64,000 bases of DNA from positions 58,628 to 122,627 of the forward strand of contig JAPOVS010000043.1 of assembly GCA_026708055.1 (NCBI GenBank). The letters run 5' to 3'. This stretch comes from a bacterium. GTDB lineage: Bacteria; Actinomycetota; Acidimicrobiia; Acidimicrobiales; CATQHL01. This document shows positions 53,076-62,523 of this stretch, piece after piece (position 1 is the first letter of the stretch; each line of letters starts with the position of its first letter). Under the pieces are notes generated by a model. The model had not been told where the DNA came from, did no database searches, and worked only from the letters and a program-made list of their open reading frames with translations. Made by a program: the position numbers and the translations under genes.

Positions 53076-53741
53076 TCAGCCGTCGCCGAAACGGGCTGCG
53101 AACCAGGCCTTGGCCCGCACCAGCTCGGGGGCGCTGCTGCCGAGGCGCTCCGGCCAGGCCCCCTCCGGCCGCTCCACCGGCCCGGCCTCCACGGCCACGC
53201 GGCAGCGCTCCTCCAGGTACCACAGGCGCGTGGCGGCCTCCAGCAGGTCCGCTCCGGTGGCCACGCCGCCGTTGGCCAGAAGCAGCATCGACTTGTTCCC
53301 GCCCAGCGTGGCCGCCATGCGGTCGCCCGACTCGAGCGTGGTGATGAGGGCCAGGTCGTGGTGGACGGGCACTGTCTCGCCGGCCAGGCCGCCCATGCCG
53401 TGCAGGAGCGGGACCGGTTCGCCGCGCACGCCCCAGGCCGCCATGGCCGCGCCGTGGCCGCGGCAGACGGCGCCGACGTCGGGGCGCGCCCGGTAGATCC
53501 CAGCGTGGATGACGATCTCCAGCGGCTTGCCCGCAGGCGCGTCGATCGCCTCGCCCTCATCGTCGACGGTGAGGATCTCCTCGGCGGTGTGCGCGAGCAG
53601 GGGTGACGTGGATGTCATCAGGAAGCCGCCGCCATCGAGCCGCGCCGAGGCGTGGCCGAACCCCTCCACCAACCGGGCGGCCGCCATCATCCGCGCCGTC
53701 GCCGACACCTCGGCCTTGAGTCGTTCAATCTCGGAGTTCAT
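53076..53741 (-). CDS. Class II aldolase/adducin family protein
   Basis: The 221-residue protein has the pattern of class II aldolases: GFGHASARL, TSTSP, KPLEIVIHAGIYRARPDVGAVCRGHG (zinc-site histidines), VPVHHDLALI and LLLANGGVATGADLLEAA. The family cleaves sugar phosphates or related aldols with zinc. Its precise substrate is not determined. It stands 127 bp from the repeat protein in convergent orientation and is divergent from the Uma2 gene. Confidence 0.88.
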   Translation of the reverse strand: MNSEIERLKAEVSATARMMAAARLVEGFGHASARLDGGGFLMTSTSPLLAHTAEEILTVDDEGEAIDAPAGKPLEIVIHAGIYRARPDVGAVCRGHGAAMAAWGVRGEPVPLLHGMGGLAGETVPVHHDLALITTLESGDRMAATLGGNKSMLLLANGGVATGADLLEAATRLWYLEERCRVAVEAGPVERPEGAWPERLGSSAPELVRAKAWFAARFGDG

Positions 53742-53784
53742 CGCCCGCTCCCTACGCCGTCGGACCGAGGCGAGACTCTATTCC

Positions 53785-53806
53785 GTCAAGACCTGACAAT
53801 CTTGAC
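53785..53806. promoter_or_regulatory. Inverted repeat in the divergent region
   Basis: GTCAAG (53785) and CTTGAC (53801) form 6-bp arms around a 10-bp spacer, just upstream of the class II aldolase start. The surrounding 200 bp is more AT-rich than the rest of the window. Confidence 0.45.
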
Positions 53807-53927
53807 GAACGATCGCCGCCATCGGCCGATTCTCGTCCAAGATCAAGATCTCCTGAACGTGCCGACCGGCGCGACCCGGCTCGGGTGCGGTACCCTGCAA
53901 CCAATCAAGGTACCTCTGATACGCGGT

Positions 53928-53945
53928 TAGCCATGTAATTGGCTA
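53928..53945. promoter_or_regulatory. Perfect palindrome upstream of the Uma2 gene
   Basis: TAGCCA-TGTAAT-TGGCTA is a palindrome with 6-bp arms, 22 bp before the ATG of the Uma2 gene, overlapping the expected promoter. It could be an operator or part of a hairpin in the leader. Confidence 0.5.
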
Positions 53946-53967
53946 GGATCCCCCATCCGGACACAAC

Positions 53968-54525
53968 ATGACTACAAATACAACGAACTTGCTGACAGTG
54001 GCCGAACTTTCAGTTCTCGACAGCCAGGGTGTGCGCGGTGAGTTGATCAGGGGGGTGCTTACCGAGATGACGCCGGCAGGGCAGGAACACGGCGAGATCG
54101 TCACGAATCTCGTTGCGGCGCTGTTCAATTTCGTCAAGCCCCGCAGGCTGGGCCGGTTGACGGCCTCCGATGCCGGCGTCTGGTTGGAGCGGGACCCCGA
54201 CACCGTGCGCGAGCCGGACATCGCCTACTTCTCCGCGGAGCGGATGCCGCCGGGGGTCCGTGTGACCGGCTATTCCGAGATCTCGCCCGACCTCGTCGTG
54301 GAGGTCGCCTCGCCGGGTGACAGTCGCCGGGAAGTCCGTGACAAGGCGCGGATGTGGCTGAGCCACGGCGTGCGCCTGGTGTGGGTGGTGGATCCCGACA
54401 ACCGCACGGTGGATGTGCACCGCCCAGGCAACCCGGTCGTAGCGCTCGCCGCCGGCGACGCCTTGGACGGCATGGACGTACTCCCTGGCTTCTCCTGCCC
54501 CGTTAGCACCGTCTTCGACACATAG
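53968..54525 (+). CDS. Uma2 family (PD-(D/E)XK-like) endonuclease
   Basis: The 185-residue protein has the Uma2 pattern: N-terminal ELIRGVLTEMTPAGQEHGEIV, GVWLERDPDTVREPDIAYF (PD), SPDLVVEVASPGDSRREVRDKARMWLSHGVRLVWVVDPDNRTV (E-V-A and downstream K). Expected catalytic residues of this DUF820 family (D, E, Q/K) are present. Many copies occur in some genomes with unknown roles. A palindrome overlaps the promoter area. Confidence 0.92.
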   Translation: MTTNTTNLLTVAELSVLDSQGVRGELIRGVLTEMTPAGQEHGEIVTNLVAALFNFVKPRRLGRLTASDAGVWLERDPDTVREPDIAYFSAERMPPGVRVTGYSEISPDLVVEVASPGDSRREVRDKARMWLSHGVRLVWVVDPDNRTVDVHRPGNPVVALAAGDALDGMDVLPGFSCPVSTVFDT

Positions 54526-54630
54526 CCGCACCCTCACGCCGCAATCGAGCGGAGGGGAATCAAGGGTCTGCCGCTCAACTCTTGATCCGTCGTCCGCTGG
54601 TGGAGCGCGCCATCGGGGCGCGGGCGCCTC

Positions 54631-55002
54631 TCAGTAGCGGGTGATCTCGATCATGTTGCCCCACGGGTCGCGGAAGAAGATCTGCCGGTCGGCGGCCGGC
54701 GAGTTGGGCAACTCCCACCACTCCACGTCCGCCTCGGTGAGTTCGTCGGTCATCTCCTCGAGGTCGTCGACGAGGAACGCCAAGTGCCCATCGTTGGGTC
54801 GCAACTCGGCAGCGTCGTTCCGCGTGAAGCCGCCGGTCGTGAGATGGACCGGTGTGCCACCGGCGTCGAACCAGGCGCCCGGGAACCCGAAGTCGGGTCG
54901 GGGCAATGGCTCCAATCCCAGCAGGTCACCGTAGAACCACACTGCCTTTTCGATGTCGCCCACGCAGAGGCTGCCGTGATCCAACTTCGTCAGCTTCGCC
55001 AT
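54631..55002 (-). CDS. VOC family (glyoxalase-fold) protein
   Basis: The 123-residue protein is a single VOC module: LDHGSLCVGDIEKAVWFYGDLLGL, GTPVHLTTGG, HLAFLVDDLEEMTDELTEADVEWW, and FFRDPWGNMIEITRY. Histidine and glutamate metal-binding positions of the fold are present. Possible reactions include dioxygenase, epimerase or lyase chemistry. It is located 117 bp downstream of the acyl-CoA dehydrogenase on the same strand, which suggests co-expression. Confidence 0.92.
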   Translation of the reverse strand: MAKLTKLDHGSLCVGDIEKAVWFYGDLLGLEPLPRPDFGFPGAWFDAGGTPVHLTTGGFTRNDAAELRPNDGHLAFLVDDLEEMTDELTEADVEWWELPNSPAADRQIFFRDPWGNMIEITRY

Positions 55003-55119
55003 GATGACCTCCTTGTTCGGATCGTGCTTGTTCGGATCGTGCCGTTCGTGCTGTGCGTTTGCTCGGTGGTGATTGTCCCGCCGGGCGTTGCCGGCTCGTG
55101 GCGCTCGGCGGCCGCCGGT

Positions 55120-56304
55120 CTACTCGAACTCGATCGTCTTCGCCGGGAGACCGAGGGCGAGCTTGCCGACCGTCTCCAGGCAACGCTCGTTGGACGGCGG
55201 CATGACGAGGCCGGCCATGGCGTCGCGGAGGTAGCGCTCCATCGGGATGGAGCGGGCGAGGCCGCGGCCGCCCAGCAGGCGCATCCCCGAAGTCGTGATG
55301 GAGTGCGCGGCCTCGGTGGCGAGGTACTTGGCCTGGTTCAGCACGTAGGTCAGGGCCTCCGTGTCGAGCTCGCCGCTGAGGTACCCCAAAGTGTCGCGGG
55401 CACGGCGAGCGGCCTCCAGCTGCATGGACAGCTTGCCGATCTCCTGCCACGTGAAGGGATCCTCGCTCCGGGGCGGGCTGCCGTCCGAGCGGGGCGCCCG
55501 CATGGTGTTGACGCAGTACTCGAACGCCGCCTCCGCGATGCCGATGTACACGGCGGTGTACCCCACCGACCAGATGCTCATGTTCTGGCCCAGGATCCCC
55601 CCGACCTCGCCGACCACGTCCTCGGGTTCGATGCGGACGTTCCGGAAATCGATCGAGTTGGAGGCTGTGCCGCGCATCCCCAGGGTGTCCCAGTCATCGA
55701 GGATCGTGATGCCCTCGCGCCCGGCGGGGATGAGCACCGTCAGCAGGCCGTCGGCGAGGCTCTCGGCGCCCTCCAGGAAACTCCACGTGAAGTAGTAGGT
55801 GGCGCCGGTGGAGAGCGAGCAGAAGATCTTCCGCCCGGTCAGGCGGTAGCCGTCGCCGTCGCGCTCGATGTGGGTGCGGACCCGGCCCTTGTGGCGGAAC
55901 GAGATGCCGGGCTCGCTGGTGATGGAGGAGAACACGGCGCCGTCGGTCACCACCTCGCCGAAGTAGCGCTCCTGCTGGGCCGGCGTGGCGATCTGGCGGA
56001 GGAAGAACAGGATCGCCGAGTGCATGTTGAACGTCAGACCCGTGCTGGCGCAGCCCTGGGCGATCTTCGACAGGACCGTGGCGTAGGTGAACGAGTCCGC
56101 CCCGATGCCGCCGAAACTCTCGGGCACCATCAGCGCCAGCAGGCCGCTGGCGCGTAGATCGTCGTAGTTCTCGAACGGGAACCGGTTCTCCCCGTCGACC
56201 ATGGCGGCCCGGGGGCCGAAGGCGTCGCGGCTCAGCTCCTCGGCGATGTCCACCCACTTGCGGTGGCGCTCGGGCACCTTGAACGGGGACACCTTGGGTT
56301 CCAT
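55120..56304 (-). CDS. Acyl-CoA dehydrogenase family protein
   Basis: The 394-residue flavoprotein has the family signature: LMVPESFGGIGADSFTYATVLSKIAQGCASTGLTFNMH, DGAVFSSITSEPG, YRLTGRKIFCSLSTGATYYFTWS, GMRGTASNSIDFRNV, and C-terminal LLGGRGLARSIPMERYLRDAMAG with SNERCLETVGK. It oxidises an acyl-CoA or related substrate and would hand electrons to an ETF, for example the pair at 6296-8124. The exact substrate is unknown; homologues that act on acyl-CoA-like or N-hydroxy substrates also have this fold. Confidence 0.92.
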   Translation of the reverse strand: MEPKVSPFKVPERHRKWVDIAEELSRDAFGPRAAMVDGENRFPFENYDDLRASGLLALMVPESFGGIGADSFTYATVLSKIAQGCASTGLTFNMHSAILFFLRQIATPAQQERYFGEVVTDGAVFSSITSEPGISFRHKGRVRTHIERDGDGYRLTGRKIFCSLSTGATYYFTWSFLEGAESLADGLLTVLIPAGREGITILDDWDTLGMRGTASNSIDFRNVRIEPEDVVGEVGGILGQNMSIWSVGYTAVYIGIAEAAFEYCVNTMRAPRSDGSPPRSEDPFTWQEIGKLSMQLEAARRARDTLGYLSGELDTEALTYVLNQAKYLATEAAHSITTSGMRLLGGRGLARSIPMERYLRDAMAGLVMPPSNERCLETVGKLALGLPAKTIEFE

Positions 56305-56563
56305 GCCCCAATCCTAACGATGGCCGGCGCGGCCTTGCCCCGGCCTCCCCTCCCCGGTTGTCGGTCTGTCCGGTGGGAGCAGCCGGTGGGCGTCGGCGGG
56401 AGCGTCTGGCGAAATCGCTCCGCCGGCCGTCCCCCCGGCGTCCCCTCCCTCGGTTCTCTGCGGCTATCTCTCTCCGATGGCGGGTCGGGAACTTTCTTCC
56501 TCACCGCGACGTCTGAGTAGCAATCGAACGCGCAGAGCGCGCGCAGAGCAAGGAGGGAAGATC

Positions 56564-58501
56564 ATGCAACAGCTCGACACGAAGCCACGGATACGAGCCC
56601 GACTCCGGACCGTCGCCGGCGCTGCTGTCGTGGCGGCTCTGCTGGCGACGGCCTGCGGTTCGGGCGCGGACGAGACCTCGGCCGCGCCCCCACCCGCCGC
56701 CTCGCCTGCGCCCGAACCGGCCGCCCCGGCGCCTCGGCGAAGCCTCTCGGACTCTCCGCCGCCGGCTCCCCCGCCTGCTGCCGACTTCGAGGTGCACGCG
56801 GAGCCTCCGCCGCCGGCCACGGTGGCTGTGCAGGCGCTCCCACCCCCGGCGGAGCCTGCGCCGGCGCCTCCGCCGCCGGCGATCGTCCTACCAGTGGAAG
56901 CGCTGGAGGAGGCGGAGGCTGCCGCCGCTCCGGCGCAGGCGGAGGGTGCGCTGGCCCAGGCTCAGGCGGCCGCCGACGTCGCCCGCGGCCAGCCCGCCCC
57001 GCCGCCCGCACCGGAGTCCGCGCCGGCGCGGACCCGGGCGTCGGAGGAATCGGCCTGGGGCTCGGTCGAGCCGACCCGGCCGGGCGAGTGTTGGGGGTGC
57101 TCGTCCAACATCTTCCGGGACTACGGCGTGAACCCGTTCGTGGACACGCTCCGCGATCCGCTCTCCACCTTCGCCCTCGATGTGGACACCGCCTCCTACG
57201 TGGTGACGCGCAACCATCTGGATGGCGGCGTGCTGCCCCCGATGGAGGCCGTGCGAGTGGAGGAGTTCGTCAACTATTTCGACGGCGGCTACGAGCCGGA
57301 GTGGGACGAGTTCGCCATCCACATGGAGGCGGCCCCCTCGCCGTTCTCCCGCGACGGCTACGTGCTGCTGCGCGTCGGCGTGCGTGCGCCCGATGTCCTC
57401 GCCGACGTCGTCATCCCCGACAGCGTCATCGTGGTCATGGACCGGTCGGGCTCCATGGGCGAGCAGGCCGGCTACGGCGGGGAATGGCTCGATCGGATCC
57501 AACTGGCACACGAGGCCGTGGACCTGCTGCTGGACGGCCTGCCGGACGGCACCCGCGTCGGCATCGTGTCCTACGACGACCGGGTCGCCACCGTGGTCGA
57601 ACCCACCGGCGTGGCCGGCAACCGGGACCGCATCATGCGGCGGGTCCGTGACGAGGTCTACCCCCGAGGCAGCACCAACGCCGGGGCCGGCCTGGAGCGC
57701 GGTTTCGACCTGGCCGTGGACGAGGCCCGCCGGGGACTTGAGGTGCTGGTGATGCTGCTCTCCGACGGTGTCGCCAACGTGGGCGCCACCCGCACCGACC
57801 AGATCCTCCGGGACATCGGCGACCGCGGCGACATCGGCCTGACCACCATCGGCGTGGGCCTCGGGCCGTTCAACGACGTGCTCATGGAGCAACTGGCCAA
57901 CTCCGCCGACGGCACCTACCACTACATCGACAGCACCCACGAGGCGCGGCGCATCTTCGGCTCCAACATCGTGAGCCTGCTGGCGCTGGCGGCCCGCGAC
58001 GCCAAGATCCAGGTGGAGTTCAACCCCGACACCGTGATCTCGTACCGGCTCCTGGGCTTCGAGAACCGCGACGTGGCCGATGAGGACTTCCGTGACAACA
58101 CTGTGGACGCCGGCGAGGTGGGTCTCGGGCAGAGTTCCACGGCCCTCTACGAGTTGGAGCTGGCGGGACGCTCCCGGGACAGGAGCAGCCGGGACTGGCT
58201 GGCCACCGCCACCCTGCGCTACCAGCGGCCCCGCCGGGGCTCGATCACCGAAATCGAACAGAGCGTCACGGGCGCCGAGATCGCCCGCTCGTTCGCCTCG
58301 GCAAGCCCCCACTTCCGCTTGGCTGCCGTGGCGGCGGAGTTCGCCGAGGTGCTGCGCCGCAGCCCGTTCGTGGAGCACCGGGACGCCGACATGGCCGTGC
58401 TGGTGAACGAGGCCTGGTATGCCTCCGACGACCTGCGCCGCGACCGGGACGCCGAGGAACTGGCCCAGCTGATCGAGGACGCCCGCCGCCTCAGCCGCTA
58501 G
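56564..58501 (+). CDS. vWA-domain lipoprotein (YfbK-like)
   Basis: The 645-residue protein has a lipobox-like LLATAC, a Pro/Ala-rich tether of about 150 residues, then an N-terminal vWA-associated region (NPFVDTLRDPLSTFALDVDTASYVV, MEAVRVEEFVNYFDGGY) and a von Willebrand A domain with the MIDAS sequence VVMDRSGSMGEQ, followed by LRTD-free but family-typical VLMLLSDGVANVGATRT and a C-terminal DUF3520-like domain (VEFNPDTVISYRLLGFENR). ATG 56564 follows AAGGAGGG. It probably mediates metal-dependent protein adhesion at the cell surface. A hairpin terminator lies directly downstream. Confidence 0.92.
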   Translation: MQQLDTKPRIRARLRTVAGAAVVAALLATACGSGADETSAAPPPAASPAPEPAAPAPRRSLSDSPPPAPPPAADFEVHAEPPPPATVAVQALPPPAEPAPAPPPPAIVLPVEALEEAEAAAAPAQAEGALAQAQAAADVARGQPAPPPAPESAPARTRASEESAWGSVEPTRPGECWGCSSNIFRDYGVNPFVDTLRDPLSTFALDVDTASYVVTRNHLDGGVLPPMEAVRVEEFVNYFDGGYEPEWDEFAIHMEAAPSPFSRDGYVLLRVGVRAPDVLADVVIPDSVIVVMDRSGSMGEQAGYGGEWLDRIQLAHEAVDLLLDGLPDGTRVGIVSYDDRVATVVEPTGVAGNRDRIMRRVRDEVYPRGSTNAGAGLERGFDLAVDEARRGLEVLVMLLSDGVANVGATRTDQILRDIGDRGDIGLTTIGVGLGPFNDVLMEQLANSADGTYHYIDSTHEARRIFGSNIVSLLALAARDAKIQVEFNPDTVISYRLLGFENRDVADEDFRDNTVDAGEVGLGQSSTALYELELAGRSRDRSSRDWLATATLRYQRPRRGSITEIEQSVTGAEIARSFASASPHFRLAAVAAEFAEVLRRSPFVEHRDADMAVLVNEAWYASDDLRRDRDAEELAQLIEDARRLSR

Positions 58502-58502
58502 C

Positions 58503-58523
58503 TGACAACCCGAGAGGTTGTCA
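58503..58523. terminator. Hairpin between convergent genes
   Basis: TGACAACC-CGAGA-GGTTGTCA is a perfect 8-bp stem with a five-base loop, placed 1 bp after the vWA gene stop and 17 bp before the IlvD/Edd stop. Being symmetric and between convergent ends, it could stop both transcripts; it lacks a clear T-run, so Rho-dependent or mixed termination is possible. Confidence 0.65.
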
Positions 58524-58539
58524 CACCTAGCCGCCCACC

Positions 58540-60300
58540 TCACCAGCCACTGATCCAGCCCTCCAGGAGTCCGTACGGCTCGGTGCCGTCCTCCCCGGGT
58601 CGGTGGCGGAGCACGTCGAAGTCGGCGCCGGCGTCGGCCTGCAGGACGTGCTCGAGGTAGATGCTGCCGTAGCCGCGCCGGAAGGGCGGTTCGGGCAGTG
58701 GCCGTGCGTCCAGCCGCCGTGCCACCTCAGCCGGCTCGACGCACAGGTCGAGGCGCCTCGCCGCGTTGTCCAGCACGATCTCGTCGCCGTCGTTGACGGC
58801 GTGCAGCGGTCCGCCGACGGCGCTCTCGGGGGCGACGTGCAGCACGACGGTTCCGTAGCCCGTGCCGCTCATCCGGGCATCGGAGATGCGGACCATGTCG
58901 GTGACGCCCTGTTCCAGCATCTTGCGGGGGATCGGCAGCATGCCCCATTCGGGCATCCCCGGCGCGCCCTTCGGTCCGGCGCCTCGAAGCACCAGGATGC
59001 TGCCGGCCTCCACAGGCAGGTCCGGGTCGTCGATACGGGCGAGCAGGTCGTCGATGCCGTCGAAGACGACGGCGGGCCCGCGGTGCTGCAGCAGTGCCGC
59101 CGATGCGGCGCCGGCCTTGATGACCGCCCCATCCGGCGCCAGCGTGCCGTGCAGCACGGCCAGCCCGCCCGACGGCAGCAGCGGTTCGTCCAGGGGCCGG
59201 AGCACGTCCCGGTCCCAGACCTCGGCTCCGGCGATGTTCTCGCCCAGCGTCCGGCCCGTGACCGTGAGGGCGTCCAGATGCAGCAACGGCGCCAACTCGC
59301 TCAGCAGCGCCGGGACGCCACCCGCCCGCTGCAGATCCTCGAACAGGTGCTCGCCTGCGGGCTGGATGTTGGTCAGCACCGGGGTCCGCGCCGCGATGCC
59401 GTCGAACCGCTCGAGGGGCAGTTCGATCCCGAGCCGCCCGGCGAGGGCGATGAGGTGCAGGACGGCGTTCGTGGAGCCGGCCACCGCGGCGAGCACCGTC
59501 ACGGCGTTCTCCAGGGCCTCGAGCGTCAGGACGGTCGCCGGGCGGAGCCCCTCGCGGGCGATCTCGACGGCCCGGCGCCCGGTGTCCTCGGCGAGTGAGC
59601 CGCGGCGCGCGTCGGCTGCCGGCACCGCCGCCGAACCGGGCAATGACATACCTAACGCCTCGGTGAGAGTGGCCATCGTGGAGGCGGTGCCCATCTCGCT
59701 GCAGTGGCCCACGCCAGGCCGTGTCGCAGCCTCCAACTCGGCGTACTCGGTCTCGGACATCCGTCCGGCCCGAAGATCGTCGGTGTAGCGCCAGATGTCG
59801 GTACCGGCGCCGATGCGCTGCCCCCGGAAGTTTCCCGGTTGCATCGGCCCGCCGGTGAGTGAGATCGCCGGCACGCCGGCGCTCGCGGCGCCCATGAGTT
59901 GCGCCGGGACCGTCTTGTCGCACCCGCCGACGAGCACGACCGCGTCGAGGGGGCTGGAGCGGATCATCTCCTCGATGTCCATCGACATGAGGTTCCGGTA
60001 GAGCATCGTCGTCGGCTTCATGAGCATCTCGCTGAGCGAGATGGTGGGGAACTCCAGAGGCAGTCCCCCGGCCTGATGCACGCCGCGCTTGACCCCTTCG
60101 ACCAGCGCCCCGAAATGGAGGTTGCAGTTGACCAACTCCGAATGGGAGTTGGCGATGCCGATGACAGGGCGTCCCGAGATGGACGCCTCCGACAGCCCCT
60201 CCGAGCGCAGCGCCGTGCGGTGCAGGAACCCGAACAGGTCCCGGGGTGCGAACCAGCGGGCGCTGCGCAGCGAGACGGGCACTTCACGGCTGGCGGCCAT
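58540..60300 (-). CDS. IlvD/Edd family dehydratase
   Basis: The 586-residue protein has the iron-sulphur dehydratase signature: VIGIANSHSELVNCNLHFGALVEGVKRGV, VLVGGCDKTVPAQLMG (cluster Cys), GVGHCSEMGTASTMATLTEALGMSLPGSAAVPA (cluster Cys and conserved MNTAxTM-like region), and the C-terminal RISDARMSGTGYGTVVLHVAPESAVGGPL. IlvD acts on dihydroxy acids in branched-chain synthesis; this subgroup, next to two SDR genes, more likely dehydrates a sugar acid. Its divergent promoter region holds an ATTCCG-CGGAAT palindrome. Confidence 0.92.
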   Translation of the reverse strand: MAASREVPVSLRSARWFAPRDLFGFLHRTALRSEGLSEASISGRPVIGIANSHSELVNCNLHFGALVEGVKRGVHQAGGLPLEFPTISLSEMLMKPTTMLYRNLMSMDIEEMIRSSPLDAVVLVGGCDKTVPAQLMGAASAGVPAISLTGGPMQPGNFRGQRIGAGTDIWRYTDDLRAGRMSETEYAELEAATRPGVGHCSEMGTASTMATLTEALGMSLPGSAAVPAADARRGSLAEDTGRRAVEIAREGLRPATVLTLEALENAVTVLAAVAGSTNAVLHLIALAGRLGIELPLERFDGIAARTPVLTNIQPAGEHLFEDLQRAGGVPALLSELAPLLHLDALTVTGRTLGENIAGAEVWDRDVLRPLDEPLLPSGGLAVLHGTLAPDGAVIKAGAASAALLQHRGPAVVFDGIDDLLARIDDPDLPVEAGSILVLRGAGPKGAPGMPEWGMLPIPRKMLEQGVTDMVRISDARMSGTGYGTVVLHVAPESAVGGPLHAVNDGDEIVLDNAARRLDLCVEPAEVARRLDARPLPEPPFRRGYGSIYLEHVLQADAGADFDVLRHRPGEDGTEPYGLLEGWISGW

Positions 60301-60319
60301 CGCCGGCTCACGCTAGAAC

Positions 60320-60337
60320 ATTCCGGACCATCGGAAT
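60320..60337. promoter_or_regulatory. Operator-like palindrome, ATTCCG-N6-CGGAAT
   Basis: A perfect 6-bp inverted repeat with a 6-bp spacer lies 20 bp upstream of the IlvD/Edd start and before the divergent SDR. The half-sites resemble those at 10830-10852 (GGAA/TTCC), suggesting a related regulator, for example IclR-type. Confidence 0.5.
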
Positions 60338-60404
60338 CCGTCGGCGGCGAGGGGTGTCGGTGGTTCGACGGTGTTGCCGGCGGACCGGCGGGGGAGATGA
60401 ACCC

Positions 60405-61172
60405 ATGGGTGATCAGCGGCTCGAGGGACGGCGTTGCCTGGTGACGGGAGCGGTCGGCGGCCAGGGCGCCGCGGTCAGCCGGCGGTTCGCCGCCGAGGGC
60501 GCGTCGCTCGCCCTGACCGATCTGGACGACGAGCGCGTGCAGGCGCTCGCCGCGGAGCTGCGTGACGGTGGGGCGACCGCGGTGGGAGTGGCGGCCGATG
60601 TGACCGACGAGGCGCAGGTGGCGAGCGTCGTGGCTGCGGCGGTCGATGCGCTGGGCGGGCTGGACGTGCTCTACAACAACGCCGGCGTTCTGCTCACCGA
60701 CGCCGACCGCCCCAGCGAGGATCTCGAGCGCAGCACCTGGGACCAGGTTCTGGCCATCAACGCCACGGGCGTGTTCCTGTTCTGCAAGCACGCCCTGCCG
60801 CACCTGCTGGAGGCGGCACCCGGCTCGGTGATCCTGAACGTCGGATCGGTGGCCTCGTACCGGGGCGACGCCCATTTCCACGCCTACGCCGCCAGCAAGG
60901 GCGCGTTGCTGGCCTACACCGTCTCGCTGGCGCAGAACTACGGCCCGCGCGGCCTGCGGGCGAACATCATCTGCCCGGGGTTCGTGGAGACCCCGATGGT
61001 CTCGACGTTCCTGGAGGATCCCGAGTTGGTCGCCTCGGTCACGGGTGTCACCGCCCTGCGCCGCATGGGCAAGCCGGCGGAGATCGCCGCCTACGCCGCC
61101 TTCCTGGCCTCGACCGAAGCCGCCTACGTGACCGACTCGGTCGTCACCATCCACGGGGGCCTCGCCAAGTGA
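60405..61172 (+). CDS. SDR family oxidoreductase
   Basis: The 255-residue protein from ATG 60405 (preceded by GGGGGAG) has [28 protein letters not shown], a Ser in [10 protein letters not shown], catalytic YAASK and [20 protein letters not shown]. It is a classical SDR. Its glycine motif is VTGAVGGQG, a small departure from the usual GxxxGIG. It is divergent from the IlvD/Edd gene and may process the same sugar acid; this pairing is inference. Confidence 0.92.
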   Translation: MGDQRLEGRRCLVTGAVGGQGAAVSRRFAAEGASLALTDLDDERVQALAAELRDGGATAVGVAADVTDEAQVASVVAAAVDALGGLDVLYNNAGVLLTDADRPSEDLERSTWDQVLAINATGVFLFCKHALPHLLEAAPGSVILNVGSVASYRGDAHFHAYAASKGALLAYTVSLAQNYGPRGLRANIICPGFVETPMVSTFLEDPELVASVTGVTALRRMGKPAEIAAYAAFLASTEAAYVTDSVVTIHGGLAK

Positions 61173-61233
61173 GCCCTCGCCGGGCGCGTTGCGGTTCGAT
61201 CCGTCGCCGGGGCGACGGGGGAGGAGGATCCTG

Positions 61234-61998
61234 ATGGCCAGGCTCGACGGCAGTGTCAGCATCGTGACCGGTGCCGGGCGCGGTATCGGTCACGCCATCG
61301 CCACACGGTTCGGCGCCGAGGGAGCGGTCGTCGTGGCCGCCAACCGGAACGAGAGTGAGGGCGAGGCCGTCGTCGCCGAGATCGTCGCCGCCGGGGGCGA
61401 GGCCGCTTTCGTCCGGACGGATGTCCGAGTGCTCGAGGATTGCGAGCGGCTCGTGTCCGAGACCGAGTCCCGCTACGGGCGGATCGACGTGCTCTGCAAC
61501 AACGCCGGCGTCGGGATCCTGCGCACGGTGGAGGAGACCTCTCTCGACGACTACGACTACATCATGGACACCAACGTGCGGGGTGCCTTCTGGTTGACGA
61601 AGCACGCCGTCGGGGGCATGGTTCGGCGCGGTTCGGGCTCGATCATCAACCTGGCCTCGGTGGCCAGCTTCGTGGGCTTCGAGAACGACGCCGCCTACTG
61701 CGCCTCCAAAGGGGCGCTGCTGATGTTGACCCGGCAGGTCGCTCTCGAGTATGCGGCCGATGGTGTGCGGGTGAACGCCATCTGCCCCGGTTTCATCGAG
61801 ACGCCGGAGATGCACCACTACTGCGAGCAGCAGCCCGACCCCGAAGCGGCACGTGCCGCCTGCGACGCCGCCCACCCCATGGGTCGAGTCGGCCGGCCCG
61901 ACGAGGTCGCCGCCGCGGCGGTCTTCCTCGCCTCCGACGAGTCCTCCTTCGTGACCGGTGCCTCACTCGTCGTCGACGGCGGCCTGCTGATCCGCTGA
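61234..61998 (+). CDS. SDR family oxidoreductase
   Basis: The 254-residue protein from ATG 61234 (GAGGAGG upstream) has [37 protein letters not shown], catalytic YCASK, and [21 protein letters not shown]. It follows the previous SDR by 61 bp in the same direction, so the two SDRs are likely co-transcribed with the divergent IlvD/Edd dehydratase in one catabolic module. The substrate is unknown. Confidence 0.92.
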   Translation: MARLDGSVSIVTGAGRGIGHAIATRFGAEGAVVVAANRNESEGEAVVAEIVAAGGEAAFVRTDVRVLEDCERLVSETESRYGRIDVLCNNAGVGILRTVEETSLDDYDYIMDTNVRGAFWLTKHAVGGMVRRGSGSIINLASVASFVGFENDAAYCASKGALLMLTRQVALEYAADGVRVNAICPGFIETPEMHHYCEQQPDPEAARAACDAAHPMGRVGRPDEVAAAAVFLASDESSFVTGASLVVDGGLLIR

Positions 61999-62097
61999 CC
62001 TCCGCAGCGCCTCAGCCCGGGAGCGGCACGACGGGCAGCACGCCCGGCATCTCGATGAAGCCCGCCAGCCGTTGCACCCGCTCGGTCCACCGCCAAG

Positions 62098-62477
62098 CGG
62101 AGTTGGGCGACCCCATCGACTACCTGTCGCTCGACGAGGTCGCCCGCTGGCTCGCCGCCCTGCCCACTCGCTGCACCCTCTCGCACTACCGCGGCCGCCA
62201 AGGCCGCGAGATCGACCTCATACTCGAAGCGAGCGATGGCCATTTGGCCGCCGTCGAAGTCAAGGCCACCACCTCCCCCGCCCTCGAACACCTCGACAAC
62301 CTTCGCTGGCTCCGCGACAGACTCGACGGCGCCGACCCCGGCGCCTTCCGGACCGGCATCCTGCTCCACACCGGAGCCCACTCCGCCACCCTTGACGACC
62401 GGCTCCACCTGCGCCCCGTCAACACCCTCTGGTCCGGACAGTGCGGCAAGCTCTCGTGGCGGACACCTATTCGCTGA
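62098..62477 (+). pseudogene. C-terminal fragment of an AAA-14/DUF4143 ATPase gene
   Basis: In one frame the sequence reads LSLDEVARWLAAL, SHYRGRQGREIDLILEASDGHLAAVEVKAT, LEHLDNLRWLRDRL and FRTGILLHTG to a TGA at 62475. This corresponds to the C-terminal HEVDVV-like and VVGVEVKAS regions of the intact DUF4143 protein at 35332-36591. No start or Walker region precedes it. It is a decayed relict and shows that this family has moved in this genome. Confidence 0.75.
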
Positions 62478-62523
62478 CGCTCTGACGACAAGGCCCGCTG
62501 AGCCACGGCGTGAGCCGACCGCT

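Noticed and set aside
51799..53223. Long minus-strand frame with repeated ADRVHPADGDE-like peptides
   Set aside because: It is the antisense of the decapeptide-repeat gene joined to SDR and aldolase shadows.
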